Shown here: positions 26,794 through 36,116 of the stretch, one piece after another
Layout of the letters: every line of letters starts with the position of its first letter
How positions within the stretch are numbered: the first letter of the stretch is position 1
From: UBA4207 sp964352405
Lineage (GTDB): Bacteria > Bdellovibrionota > Bacteriovoracia > Bacteriovoracales > Bacteriovoracaceae
Length of the DNA: 64,000 nucleotides
Direction of reading: 5' to 3'
Assembly (NCBI GenBank): GCA_964352405.1
Contig: CAYGRY010000002.1
Location: forward strand, 1 to 64,000
Program-made: the position numbers and the translations under genes
Notes under the pieces: generated by a model
The model's database searches: none
Told to the model about the DNA's origin: nothing
Seen by the model: only the letters and a program-made list of their open reading frames with translations

Positions 26794-27888
26794 TTAACTC
26801 TTACTCATTAAATCAGTTAGAACTTTCGAAATGTAGCTGGCTGACTTTAAAGTCGTTTGCTGCGCCATTTGATCATTATCGATTTGTACAAAAGGAGCTA
26901 TCTCCATCATATCGGAGCCTGTTACTTTAGTATGTTTACCAATTAAATCTAAAAAGAGGATGGCTTCGTGAGGGGCCAGGCCGCCAGTTTCTGGTGTACC
27001 GGTTGCTCCTGCATATTGGCTATCTAAAGCGTCAATATCAAAGCTGATATAGACTTCATCAAATTGTTTTTGCTTAAGGTATTGCTCAAAAGAATTTAAA
27101 GAACTTTCGAGTCCACTTAGCTTAATTTCATCTGCCCAAAGCTGATGGACTCCAAAGGTATTTTCCCAATGTGAGCGAACTTGTCCGCTTGAGCGAATTC
27201 CAATTTGATAGATATCGGATGGGTCTTGAAAAAGCGGAATAATAGGAGGAACCCAACTTCCAAAACATAAATCAATACCTAGTCGTTCAATCATTAGGTC
27301 AGTATGGGCATCAAAATGAATTAAACCAATTTTCTTTTTTAATGTTGACTTATTTTCGGCCCATGCCTTAACAAGGGGATAACTTACTGAGTGATCACCA
27401 CCGATACCAAAAATCTTTGCCTTGGGATGATCATGTAAGAACTTATTGTAGGCGAGCTCTGTTAAGCTTAATGGACTAACAGGAAGGTCAATATTCTCGT
27501 CTTTGTAAATTGATTTTCTGATCTGTTTGATGGTTTCCATGTTTAAGTACTTATCATGTAAAACTTGCGGCACGACGAGGATATCACCCAGGTCTGTTAC
27601 GACCCATTCAAACTGATTCAACATTGATTCACGCAGGAAAAGCGGTCCCCAGTTAGCACCTCTTTGTATCCCGCCGCCAGTATCACTACAAATACCTAAA
27701 ACCGCGACTCCTGAAAAACCATTGATAAGCTCTTTGGCCAAACTTTCTTGCCACTTAACTGGAACATTATCAGTAGATTGATAAAGAAGAGAATGAAGAC
27801 TCTCTTTTCTTTTTTTAGCATTTGATACAGTAAAGACACCCTCGCCAGGAGGTCTCATGCATAATTTAGAAAATTCAAAAAAATTCAT
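26794..27888 (-). CDS. arginase/agmatinase/formimidoylglutamase family hydrolase
   Basis: Ureohydrolases cleave guanidino or formimino groups at a binuclear Mn site. The 364-residue protein has the metal motifs GGDHSVSYP near residue 168, HFDAHTDL near residue 198, and SFDIDALDSQYAGATGTPETGG (in part) near residue 290; these include the His and Asp ligands. It is about 40-60 residues longer than typical, with an N-terminal part that contains a MRPPGEG motif. The substrate is not certain. The gene is in a minus-strand operon between a dehydrogenase and aat, with an AGGA ribosome site. Confidence 0.85.
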   Translation of the reverse strand: MNFFEFSKLCMRPPGEGVFTVSNAKKRKESLHSLLYQSTDNVPVKWQESLAKELINGFSGVAVLGICSDTGGGIQRGANWGPLFLRESMLNQFEWVVTDLGDILVVPQVLHDKYLNMETIKQIRKSIYKDENIDLPVSPLSLTELAYNKFLHDHPKAKIFGIGGDHSVSYPLVKAWAENKSTLKKKIGLIHFDAHTDLMIERLGIDLCFGSWVPPIIPLFQDPSDIYQIGIRSSGQVRSHWENTFGVHQLWADEIKLSGLESSLNSFEQYLKQKQFDEVYISFDIDALDSQYAGATGTPETGGLAPHEAILFLDLIGKHTKVTGSDMMEIAPFVQIDNDQMAQQTTLKSASYISKVLTDLMSKS

Positions 27889-27899
27889 TAGATTCAGTC

Positions 27900-28847
27900 C
27901 TAGATAAATTCATTATTTATTATTTTCTTTCTCAAATAAACATCACCCCATCTTTTTTCAAAATCGATAGATGATAGGCTTAACCAGTCCTTCGAGACTT
28001 TTGTCACGAAGTTGATGATTCGTTGATCTAATTGCTGATCAACGCCAGCAAGGTGAGAAGTATTAAAAGAATTTGTTGGCATTGCTGTAAAATTAAAAGG
28101 TTCAGATTGAAAGACATCGAGATAAGCTTTTGCCTTAGGCTGTATGTTTAGCCATTCGGTAAGATCATTCATCTCAACTAATCCGCCACGAGCAGCATTG
28201 ATAAAAACACAATCTTCATTGAGCTGCTTCAAAAAGGCTGAGTTGATCATCGTTTGATTCAATTTATTTAAACTACAGGCCATGATGATACAATCAGCTT
28301 TCATATTCATTTCGTTCTTATCTTTAAATGGATCATAAAAAGATAATTTACTAACGAGATGGCCAAGTGATTGTTTAAGGATTTGAGCAATATGTCCGAA
28401 CCCGATGACTTGAATATTTAACTTATCCAGTGGTTTTCTAGTCCAGTTTCTTGATTGATCCCACTCCTTTGAAAAGGGGGGAGTTGAAAATGCATGGTAA
28501 AAACAGCCCAAAATATATGTCGCCACCGCTTGAGCTCTAATTTCGTTTCCTAAAATTATTGGAGCTGATAGAGACTGAACAATTGATGGATCAAAGTTAT
28601 CGTAGCCAGAGTTGGGATGAATAATGAGCTTAACTTTATCAAGCTCTTTTTGATCAAGATCTTTTAGATTCAAATGAGTATTTGTGACTAAGATCTCTGT
28701 GTCATTTAAAACGTCTTGATACTCAATACCGATAGAATTAACGGCCAGTTTTTCTTTGTCACGAAAGTCACTGGCCTGATAGGTCGATAAACCTGTTCTA
28801 TAAAGCTTGTTGGTATAAGTTTGGACTTGAGTCGAAGATGCTTTCAT
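27900..28847 (-). CDS. D-isomer-specific 2-hydroxyacid dehydrogenase family protein
   Basis: The 315-residue protein has the NAD-binding GFGHIA motif near residue 146, the block FINAARGGLVEMNDL near residue 219 with the substrate-binding Arg, and a downstream LDVFQSEPF block with the expected acidic residue. The final catalytic His is likely in NTSHLAG. This is the layout of phosphoglycerate dehydrogenase-type or erythronate-4-phosphate dehydrogenase-like enzymes. The start ATG 28847 has an AAGG site and overlaps the upstream gene by 50 bases, which is unusually long. The substrate is unknown. Confidence 0.8.
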   Translation of the reverse strand: MKASSTQVQTYTNKLYRTGLSTYQASDFRDKEKLAVNSIGIEYQDVLNDTEILVTNTHLNLKDLDQKELDKVKLIIHPNSGYDNFDPSIVQSLSAPIILGNEIRAQAVATYILGCFYHAFSTPPFSKEWDQSRNWTRKPLDKLNIQVIGFGHIAQILKQSLGHLVSKLSFYDPFKDKNEMNMKADCIIMACSLNKLNQTMINSAFLKQLNEDCVFINAARGGLVEMNDLTEWLNIQPKAKAYLDVFQSEPFNFTAMPTNSFNTSHLAGVDQQLDQRIINFVTKVSKDWLSLSSIDFEKRWGDVYLRKKIINNEFI

Positions 28848-30546
28848 TAGGAGCCTTGTAAATGAGCGCTTCTACCTTACCATAACATACGCGAGTTAGT
28901 TCACCGTTTTCTTGGTGGACGTCGCGACAACGTCTTGTTTCTTTAGCAAAACGACCATCATCTAACTGTGTTAAACTGAGTTTTTCAGCGATATCGAGTT
29001 TATCAACTGGATCCGGTTCAAAACGTTGCTCTGCGCGATTTCCTAAAATAAATGAAATTGGTCCATTTTCGTAGTAAGCCACTTCAGCAATATTATCTGG
29101 AGATATCGTCGGGCGACCGAGCACATAGTTGACCGGCCAATTAATAGTACCAAAAGCATGATAGACCAGTTCGGAGCAAACAATTTTATCTAGCGTATTC
29201 ACATCAAAGTTAAAGTCGTAATCTTTTCCAAGTTGAGCCAATGTTCGCTCATAAATTCTTGCAGCTTCGTCCATATCATTTAGAACATTTCGCTGACGAT
29301 ACAACGTTAGTTCATCAATATTTAAAAATTCTTCTAATGAGTTTAACCAAACACCTGGTCTTAGAGCTTCAGCAATCACTTTACCATTTTTAATATCTTG
29401 TTGATGAGGCTTAATCACAGGATGATCCCACATACCAATTTCTTTAAGCTGCTTTTCAGTTCCTAAGTAAATCGCCGCATGACCATAATGACCTGGAATA
29501 AATGTATCTGTTAGTGCAAACGGTGTTTTCTCAGTCAAAATATCAAGTGGCTTTAATCTTTTTAACAACTCAACTTTATATTCTTCATGCTCATACATAT
29601 AACCTTTTCTAAATCTAAAACGGCCCGCGATATTACCGAATAATCCACTGGTCGCATCGATAACACCGGCCAATAGGCGGGAGAATCCATCACCTAAAGA
29701 ATAGTATTTGATATCAAAATCAACTTCATTATGAAGATCGTGAGCAGACTCATTACTTTCAATTGAAGCAACGAGTTCTCTAAGGCTTGAGTCTTGAAAT
29801 TTTCTAAGAGCATCCTGTCTTGAGTTGACGTAGCTGTCGAGTCCATTTCTTAGGTACTTTCTCGATTTTCTAGTAAAGCTATGCTTTGCCATGGCAGCCA
29901 CTTCATCTAATCTTACGTCTTTACCTTCTTTTGCTCTGATTAAATCTTTAATCATATGGCGTGTATGCTTGTTTCTAAAAAAGCCATTATAAGCTTTTAG
30001 AAATCCATCAAACATTGTTAAGTGAGCAGATAGCCATAATGCATTTTTTCTTGCTTCAATTGAATCAGAATTGGTAAGAAGTTCGTCGCTTTTGACGACT
30101 CTTTTGTTTGGTACATATAAAGAAGTTACTTCATAAATTTTCTTACTCACTACTGAGTAAGCATCAGAAATTTTTAAAACGACAAATCGATTGTGGCCGG
30201 TGATGACAGATTCATCTTCGGTCTTTTTTCTAAGCAACATGCCATAGCGCCAAGCAAAGTCGCTTAATTTATCCATTTCTTTTTTAAGCTCAAGGTAGGT
30301 TTGAATATTCTTTTCAAGAGTTGCTTCGGATTGAGGGTTATTATGCCAGTCGATATTTAACTCTGAGAGACGTTCGCGAATAAAGAGAAGTTGTACGAGT
30401 TCCCTTGCTTGGCCACTTTGATCGGCCTTAAAGCTGTCTATATGGTCGGCGTACTGATCAACGATAGAAGTGTCTTCAGCTGATACTTTTTGACCAAAAG
30501 CGAAGGCTTGAAGAAGTAGTAGAACAAGGATAATGTACTTACGCAT
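28798..30546 (-). CDS. secreted YiiX/C92-type permuted papain-fold hydrolase
   Basis: The 582-residue protein has a signal peptide (IILVLLLLQAFAFG, cleavage around residue 19-24). The C-terminal half contains the permuted NlpC/P60 (C92, YiiX-like) signature: GHYGHAAIYLG near residue 350 with the catalytic His, and KIVCSELVYHAFG near residue 455 with the catalytic Cys. The N-terminal part (residues 25-300) is helical and not recognised. Such enzymes cleave amide or ester bonds, in some cases in lipids or peptidoglycan. It is the first gene of the minus-strand operon and overlaps the next by 50 bases. A role in prey or cell-envelope turnover is only inference. Confidence 0.8.
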   Translation of the reverse strand: MRKYIILVLLLLQAFAFGQKVSAEDTSIVDQYADHIDSFKADQSGQARELVQLLFIRERLSELNIDWHNNPQSEATLEKNIQTYLELKKEMDKLSDFAWRYGMLLRKKTEDESVITGHNRFVVLKISDAYSVVSKKIYEVTSLYVPNKRVVKSDELLTNSDSIEARKNALWLSAHLTMFDGFLKAYNGFFRNKHTRHMIKDLIRAKEGKDVRLDEVAAMAKHSFTRKSRKYLRNGLDSYVNSRQDALRKFQDSSLRELVASIESNESAHDLHNEVDFDIKYYSLGDGFSRLLAGVIDATSGLFGNIAGRFRFRKGYMYEHEEYKVELLKRLKPLDILTEKTPFALTDTFIPGHYGHAAIYLGTEKQLKEIGMWDHPVIKPHQQDIKNGKVIAEALRPGVWLNSLEEFLNIDELTLYRQRNVLNDMDEAARIYERTLAQLGKDYDFNFDVNTLDKIVCSELVYHAFGTINWPVNYVLGRPTISPDNIAEVAYYENGPISFILGNRAEQRFEPDPVDKLDIAEKLSLTQLDDGRFAKETRRCRDVHQENGELTRVCYGKVEALIYKAPNESIFDSSPNLYQQAL

Positions 30547-30648
30547 AGTTAGAGCCTTTATCGGTGCTTATAAATATATTCACTAAGAATAGGTCTAGCT
30601 GGCTTGAGACTCAATGCGTCATGTAAAATCTCCATGGTTTTTGGCTGA

Positions 30649-30676
30649 TTGACAGGGATCTGGTATTCAACATAAA
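30649..30676 (+). promoter_or_regulatory. candidate sigma70 promoter for map
   Basis: A perfect TTGACA (30649-30654) is followed after 16 bases by CATAAA (30671-30676), 34 bases before the map start. The -35 box is strong and the -10 box weak. It lies in the intergenic region between divergent genes (30547-30710). Confidence 0.45.
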
Positions 30677-30710
30677 AGTGATCAAACTATTTGAATTTTA
30701 AGGTTTTTTA

Positions 30711-31481
30711 ATGATTTCAATTAAATCTGCTCGTGAAATAGAACTAATGAAAAATACCTGTGCTCTAGCGGCTTCGACCTTAGAGTATATTGAGGATTTT
30801 ATTAAGCCAGGCGTCTCAACCGAAGACCTTAATAAGCTTTGTCATGATTATATTGTTAAAAATGGTGCTTATCCTTCACCACTTAATTACAACGGATTTC
30901 CAAAGTCTGTTTGTACGTCACTTAACGAAGTTATTTGTCATGGTATTCCAAATAAGAAAGATGTTTTAAAAAACGGCGATATCCTTAATATCGATGTCAC
31001 CACCTATCTTCAAAAATTTCACGGCGATACTAATAAAACTTTCTTTGTAGGCGAAGTTAATCCTGAATTAAAAAAGCTAGTGGAAGTGACTTATCAATGT
31101 ATGCGCGAAGGTATCAGACAAGTAAGGCCTGGTGCCAGAATTGGCGATATTGGAGCGGTTATTCAAGAGATTGCTCATGATCACGGATATGGTGTGGTTG
31201 AAGAGTACTGCGGCCACGGTATTGGACGTGAATTTCATGAAGAACCACAAATCGTACACGTTGGTAAAAGAGGAACAGGCCCTGAAATGAAGCCTGGTAT
31301 GACTTTTACTATTGAACCGATGATTAATCTTGGACGTCGTCATAGCCGTCTTTTAAAAGATGGTTGGACCGTTGTCACACAAGATGGAAAATCTTCGGCA
31401 CAATTCGAGCACACCATTTTAGTTACTGAAGAAGGTCAAGGTCACGAAATTCTCACTCTTAGAAAAGAGGAGATGGCGTAA
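30711..31481 (+). CDS. map: type I methionine aminopeptidase
   Basis: Map removes the initiator Met. The 256-residue protein has the metal ligands of the family: LNIDVTTYL and FHGDTNKTF with two Asp, GHGIGREFHEEP with a His, TIEPMIN with a Glu and the final QFEHTILVT Glu. The substrate-binding His is in VICHGIP. Length is typical. ATG 30711 has an AAGG site. Codon context and motifs give no sign of damage. Confidence 0.96.
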   Translation: MISIKSAREIELMKNTCALAASTLEYIEDFIKPGVSTEDLNKLCHDYIVKNGAYPSPLNYNGFPKSVCTSLNEVICHGIPNKKDVLKNGDILNIDVTTYLQKFHGDTNKTFFVGEVNPELKKLVEVTYQCMREGIRQVRPGARIGDIGAVIQEIAHDHGYGVVEEYCGHGIGREFHEEPQIVHVGKRGTGPEMKPGMTFTIEPMINLGRRHSRLLKDGWTVVTQDGKSSAQFEHTILVTEEGQGHEILTLRKEEMA

Positions 31482-31492
31482 GACCCAACCTA

Positions 31493-32209
31493 ATGACGAT
31501 GAGTTTGTTTGGCCATCCAACTTTACCTAAAGATCAATTTGAGTTTAATCAAACTCAATTCTTTATTAGTTTTGATAAAAAAGAAAAAATTACTGAATGG
31601 AATTACCACGGACCAGATGGGCAAATTGATGCACTTGAAAAGGCTGGGGGATTAATCATCGGTATGAGTCTCAACGATGCCTTTAGTCTCAGCGCTGATT
31701 TTCAAGGCTTGGCCCATGGAATTTTTTGGCAACTTGGAAGACTTCTTGGTTATTGGCAACAGAGTCATACTTATCAATTTCAAAATGATCTGGTTTGTCG
31801 TTGCTTTGGCATTACTCGCAGTGAAATTCTTAAGAGTGTCATTCAAGATTCAAAGACAAGTTTAACTGAAATCGGTACCGCCACTAAGGCTGGGTTAGGC
31901 TGTGGTCAATGTCATCAGGATATTGCAAAGACAGTACAGGCCTATTGTGATCGTCAAAGCTTTATTGTCGCGAATAAAACGAAGCCACTTGGACTTAACC
32001 CCATTTCATTATTAAGGAAGTTAGAATCTTTCGTTGAAAAATGGAATAAAGATCAGACTGAACAATTGCAATTACAACTTTTAGGAATGAAAGATTACAC
32101 GGTCTATGCAAAATGGAATGAATCGCAAGATCATTTGTTAGAAGTTTTAAAAGAAGTCATTCTAAAAGAGTTTGAATTGAATTTAACTTGGCAACAATCT
32201 AGCTTTTAG
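31493..32209 (+). CDS. protein with BFD-like/NifU-like 2Fe-2S domain
   Basis: The 238-residue protein has a central BFD-type Fe-S motif: CRCFGITRSEI (C-x-C near residue 103) and GLGCGQCHQDI (C-x2-C near residue 137). The segment before it (residues 1-95) resembles a degenerate NifU/IscU N-terminal scaffold, and the C-terminal 70 residues could be a NifU-like C-domain without its CxxC. BFD-type domains receive Fe or electrons (bacterioferritin-associated ferredoxin, nitrite reductase, NifU middle domain). The gene follows map by 11 bases and converges with the next gene by 11 bases. Function is uncertain. Confidence 0.7.
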   Translation: MTMSLFGHPTLPKDQFEFNQTQFFISFDKKEKITEWNYHGPDGQIDALEKAGGLIIGMSLNDAFSLSADFQGLAHGIFWQLGRLLGYWQQSHTYQFQNDLVCRCFGITRSEILKSVIQDSKTSLTEIGTATKAGLGCGQCHQDIAKTVQAYCDRQSFIVANKTKPLGLNPISLLRKLESFVEKWNKDQTEQLQLQLLGMKDYTVYAKWNESQDHLLEVLKEVILKEFELNLTWQQSSF

Positions 32210-32840
32210 ACTTTTTCTTCAATTCTTTTTGGCATTGATCAAAGAGAACTCGCCACTTTTCAAGTCCTGCAAAAATACTAATCCATTCTTTTCGATGTTC
32301 ATCTAAAAAGACATTGGAAATTTCACTTTCGAGGTAGCGATATTTTTCTCTTAGAGATTTTAGCTCTGGAATCTTTTGTTCTAAGCAGTGAGCAGACGGA
32401 GCGTAAACTTCAAGATCAGCGACATAAGAGAAAAAGACTTGCGGCATCTGCTTTCGAAGCTCGTCAAGTGTGATCATGCGCATGGTCACAAGGGCATCTG
32501 GTGAAAGGGGATTTTGCTTTATTTTTGAAGCTTTAAAAATACTTTTTCCACCTAACATAAACTCTTTGAGTAATCTGACTGAGGCATGAGCATGACTTGT
32601 GCTGCAGACTCTTTCAAAGACATCGTCTCTTAGCTCAAGACTTGGGTTTCCAGACCACTCGTTAAAGAAAAGTTGATTGAGCTTATATTCTGGTCCGGAA
32701 GATTTAATTTTATGCAGACGCGCTTCTTCCCCAGCGAGACAGCGCAGCAATTGACTCGGCTGCTGATCCGTTGCCCAGAGGTTTAACGATACTAGAATTG
32801 TGCAAAAGAGGATAAATCTCATATAATTCAAATGTTTCAT
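32199..32840 (-). CDS. secreted hypothetical protein, 213 aa
   Basis: The protein has an N-terminal signal peptide (FILFCTILVSLNLWA, cleavage after about residue 24). The mature part is helical with five or so cysteines, rich in Lys and Glu near the C-terminus. No family is recognised. It lies between the Fe-S protein (convergent) and tatC (divergent). Confidence 0.65.
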   Translation of the reverse strand: MKHLNYMRFILFCTILVSLNLWATDQQPSQLLRCLAGEEARLHKIKSSGPEYKLNQLFFNEWSGNPSLELRDDVFERVCSTSHAHASVRLLKEFMLGGKSIFKASKIKQNPLSPDALVTMRMITLDELRKQMPQVFFSYVADLEVYAPSAHCLEQKIPELKSLREKYRYLESEISNVFLDEHRKEWISIFAGLEKWRVLFDQCQKELKKKSKS

Positions 32841-32901
32841 TAACTACTTGTCGTTCAATTATAAGAACGAACTTAATTCGTCGGGTATATTTGTGAAGGA
32901 A

Positions 32902-33648
32902 ATGAGTGTCCAAGAGCACCTAGAAGAGCTTAGAAAAACTGCCCTAAGAGTTTTTGTCATTCTTATCCTTGCCTTCTTTGTATCTTACCACTTTGGCGAT
33001 TTATTGTCTGAAATCTTATTATCTCCACTTCGTGCAGTTTTAATCGATCAAAAATTAGGTCAAATTGTTTATATTGGAATTTTCGATAAAATTTTAAGTC
33101 AGCTTCAAGTCGCCTTTTGGTCCTCTGTCTTAATCTCTTCTCCTTTTTGGTTTTTTGAAGTGTGGAGATTTGTACGACCTGGTCTTTATGAAAGTGAAGC
33201 GAAGGTGATCAAACCCTTTGTTCTTTTGGGATTTATTCTTTTTGCGACTGGTGTTGCTTTTGGTTACTTTCTTGTCTTTCCTTTAACTTTTCAAGTCCTC
33301 ATGCAGTTTGGTGTTCAAGATGTCGCTGCCACGATTTCATTGAAAGAATATCTTGTGACAACAAGTAAGATCTTGGTTCTTTTAGGTTTGGTTTTTCAAT
33401 TACCAAACCTTTTGCTCATCCTTGGATTTATGGGCTTAGTGACCAAGTATTCTTTGCGCGAAAAGCGTCGATATATTTATGTTGCCTTTGCTATTTTATC
33501 GGCGATTCTAACCCCTCCAGATCCCTACACCATGATATCGCTTTGGATCCCACTTGTTTGCCTATTCGAGTTAGGTGTTTGGGCCGTCGCTTTAATCGTT
33601 CACCCATGGCTAGAGCGTCGTCATAAAAGAGAAATGAATGAAAGTTAG
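32902..33648 (+). CDS. tatC: twin-arginine translocase subunit TatC
   Basis: TatC is the receptor for folded proteins with twin-Arg signals. The protein has six membrane helices and the conserved opening VQEHLEELRKTALR, then WFFEVWRFVRPGLYESE and LTPPDP motifs. I chose the ATG at 32902 because it places the conserved HLEELR at residue 5. Alternative starts are GTG 32893 and TTG 32848; the latter leaves only 7 bases to the divergent gene. No TatA or TatB gene is adjacent. The end overlaps the next gene by 11 bases. Confidence 0.92.
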   Translation: MSVQEHLEELRKTALRVFVILILAFFVSYHFGDLLSEILLSPLRAVLIDQKLGQIVYIGIFDKILSQLQVAFWSSVLISSPFWFFEVWRFVRPGLYESEAKVIKPFVLLGFILFATGVAFGYFLVFPLTFQVLMQFGVQDVAATISLKEYLVTTSKILVLLGLVFQLPNLLLILGFMGLVTKYSLREKRRYIYVAFAILSAILTPPDPYTMISLWIPLVCLFELGVWAVALIVHPWLERRHKREMNES

Positions 33649-34174
33649 TATGTTAAGAAAGTTGGTTCTTTCAGTTATTAGCAGCTGGCTTGCTTTGGTT
33701 ATCTATACTGACTTTATTGTTGTACCAACAGTCTTCACCACCTTATCGAATAGAGTTGAGGCGGGGGAGCTTGGTATGAAAGTTTTCTCAGCTCTTGGTG
33801 CTTTTGAAGTCGTCGCTTCAATCTTTTTATTCTTTAGTGCCATCATTGTTTTTAAAAAATTTAGAACAAAACGAGCCGGCTATTTATTTATTTTTGCCAC
33901 TTGTCTTTGTGGTTTCGCGCTTCTTGGGAAATTTTATATGACTCCCAAAATTACAAAACTGAATTCGTTGAAATATACATTGAATGAAACCACGCCACAG
34001 TACAAAGAGATCGATCAAGAGCATCAGCTCTATCATGGTCTCTATATTAAACTTGATGGTACTAAGATTCTTTTTTTATTGGCAGGACTTTTTGGATCTC
34101 TAAGAAGTAGTCGCTTTGATAACGAAGGACTTTTTGGTTTAAAAAAATCTAGTAATACTGGGAGTAGGGGATGA
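33638..34174 (+). CDS. small integral membrane protein (DUF4149-like)
   Basis: The 178-residue protein has four hydrophobic segments (about residues 7-25, 47-68, 77-94 and 138-153) with short loops, similar in layout to DUF4149 proteins. It overlaps tatC by 11 bases and hldD by 4 bases (ATGA), so it is co-translated with these. Function is unknown. Confidence 0.65.
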   Translation: MKVSMLRKLVLSVISSWLALVIYTDFIVVPTVFTTLSNRVEAGELGMKVFSALGAFEVVASIFLFFSAIIVFKKFRTKRAGYLFIFATCLCGFALLGKFYMTPKITKLNSLKYTLNETTPQYKEIDQEHQLYHGLYIKLDGTKILFLLAGLFGSLRSSRFDNEGLFGLKKSSNTGSRG

Positions 34175-35151
34175 TTTTAGTTACTGGCGCTGCAGGATTT
34201 ATTGGTAGCGTTTTAGCAGAGCAATTAAATCGTCACGGTTTTAACGACCTCATTCTAGTTGATCGACTGGGCAGTGATGAGCGTTGGAAGAATATCAGAG
34301 GCGTTAAGTTTGCTGAGTTCATCCATGCCGATGATTTATTTGAAGCTGGAGTGATTGAAGACCTAAGTGAAGTTAAAGCTATATTCCATATGGGGGCTTG
34401 CTCTTCAACGACAGAAACGAATGTCGATTACTTGATGTCTAATAATGTTGAGTTTTCAAAAGCTCTTTTTCAATGGGCGACACAAGCTCAGATACCATTT
34501 CTCTATGCCAGCTCAGCTGCAACCTATGGCAATGGAGAGCATGGCTATAATGATAATCATGAAGATATCGATCAATTGCGTCCTCTCAATCCTTATGGTT
34601 GGAGTAAGCAAGTTTTTGATCAATGGGTCCTTAAGCAAGAACAATGTCCTGCCCTTTGGTATGGCTTAAAGTTCTTTAATGTCTTTGGCCCAAATGAATC
34701 TCACAAAGAAGAGATGAGATCCCTTGTTAATAAAGCGTTTTATCAGATAAACGAGAATGGAAAAGTAAAACTTTTCAAGTCTCATAAAGATGGTTTTAAA
34801 GACGGCGAACAGCTTAGAGACTTTATTTATGTCGTTGATGTCGTTAAGGCCATGCTTGAAATGTGGCAACTGGGAGAGCAAGGTAAAAATGGCATTTACA
34901 ATATGGGGACAGGTATAGAAAGGTCATTTAAAGATCTCGTTTTGGCGACATTTAAGGCCATGGGTAAAGAGTCTTCAATAGAATATATTGATATGCCCAT
35001 TTCTATACGTCATCAATATCAGTATTTTACTAAAGCTAATATGGCTAAGTTCAAGGAATTACTGCCTTCCTTTAAGTTTACGTCTTTAGAGGATGCGGTT
35101 TCAGATTATATTCTAAGCTACCTCAATAAAGGCACTAGCTATTCCGATTAA
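34171..35151 (+). CDS. hldD: ADP-L-glycero-D-manno-heptose 6-epimerase
   Basis: HldD makes ADP-L-glycero-beta-D-manno-heptose for the LPS inner core. The 326-residue protein has the NADP-binding VTGAAGFIGS at the start, HMGACSSTTETN near residue 74, the catalytic YGWSK (Tyr-x3-Lys) near residue 142, and FFNVFGPNESHKEEMRS near residue 168. These are diagnostic blocks for this epimerase. The start overlaps the preceding gene as ATGA. It implies a heptose-containing LPS. Confidence 0.93.
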   Translation: MILVTGAAGFIGSVLAEQLNRHGFNDLILVDRLGSDERWKNIRGVKFAEFIHADDLFEAGVIEDLSEVKAIFHMGACSSTTETNVDYLMSNNVEFSKALFQWATQAQIPFLYASSAATYGNGEHGYNDNHEDIDQLRPLNPYGWSKQVFDQWVLKQEQCPALWYGLKFFNVFGPNESHKEEMRSLVNKAFYQINENGKVKLFKSHKDGFKDGEQLRDFIYVVDVVKAMLEMWQLGEQGKNGIYNMGTGIERSFKDLVLATFKAMGKESSIEYIDMPISIRHQYQYFTKANMAKFKELLPSFKFTSLEDAVSDYILSYLNKGTSYSD

Positions 35152-35168
35152 GTTTGGCAGGAGAGTAT

Positions 35169-36116
35169 ATGCCAAAAAATTTCACCCACTTAGGTTCACG
35201 CTGGATTAAGGCACCGCTTACGATGCTTCTTGAATTTAGTGACCATTTTCATTACCCAATATGTTTAGTTCTTAATAACGAAAAGAAAGTCATTATCGAC
35301 TATGACAAAGAATCTGTAAGACCAAGACTTGAAAGTTTTGGTTTTAAAAATGTTACTCATGTCTATCTTCGTGAAGCAGATTTAGTTTCTTTTATGACTG
35401 AAATTAAACAATCTCTAAGCACCAAAAAGAGCAATGAAGAGTCTCCCGTTGAATCTGTCGTTTTAACATTAAGTGGTTGTTTTGATCTTATTAAAAATAG
35501 TTTCCAGAGTCTGGGCTTATCTAAATCAAATATTGAATTAGCTATTGAAGTTAATATTCGCTCGATAAAGCTTATTAATGATTCTTCTAATCTTTTTACG
35601 TTGTTAAAGAAAATGGAAGGTGAATTAAACTCGCATTTTGTGAGAGCCATTTTATCATCTTCAATGTCGACATGTTTAGTCGATGCTTATTCTTGGGGCA
35701 GTCAAAGTATTAAAGAAAAAGTTTCGCTCGGCTGCATGCTTAAGCAGCTTAATTGGACTGAAGAACATTTCAAAATCTATGACGAAGGAAAAGAGCTACA
35801 TAAGTTAAAAAAGTTGCCACTTGAAATGGGTCAATTACTTCGAGAGACTGGAAACTTCTCTAAAGAAGTCATCGAAATTGTAGAACAATCATTTGAGACA
35901 CCAGACTCTAAAGGATTTCCAAGAGGAATTGGCCCGGCCAATATCGGTCGACTTCCGGCCCTATCGATTGTCAGTCATTCGTTAGTCAGAAAACTCTCTT
36001 TCTATGAATTCGACTATAAAAAGAAAGACACGATTCTAACTGAACTCAAAGATCAATATAATGAAGGTCAGTTCTTACAAATTATGGAAGGAGTGAGTCG
36101 CATGATTGCGGCTTGA
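35169..36116 (+). CDS. degenerate HD-GYP-like protein
   Basis: The 315-residue protein ends with a region that aligns with the GYP part of c-di-GMP phosphodiesterases: PDSKGFPRGI, against the usual DGSGYPRGL, followed by helices like those of the family and a FYEFDYKKKD segment. The HD metal-ligand motif is not present: the equivalent position reads CMLKQLNWTEEHFK. The N-terminal 100 residues are not recognised. The start is ATG 35169 with an AGGAG site 5 bases upstream. It overlaps the FliG-C gene. It may be a c-di-GMP sensor without activity, similar to other degenerate HD-GYP proteins. Confidence 0.7.
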   Translation: MPKNFTHLGSRWIKAPLTMLLEFSDHFHYPICLVLNNEKKVIIDYDKESVRPRLESFGFKNVTHVYLREADLVSFMTEIKQSLSTKKSNEESPVESVVLTLSGCFDLIKNSFQSLGLSKSNIELAIEVNIRSIKLINDSSNLFTLLKKMEGELNSHFVRAILSSSMSTCLVDAYSWGSQSIKEKVSLGCMLKQLNWTEEHFKIYDEGKELHKLKKLPLEMGQLLRETGNFSKEVIEIVEQSFETPDSKGFPRGIGPANIGRLPALSIVSHSLVRKLSFYEFDYKKKDTILTELKDQYNEGQFLQIMEGVSRMIAA

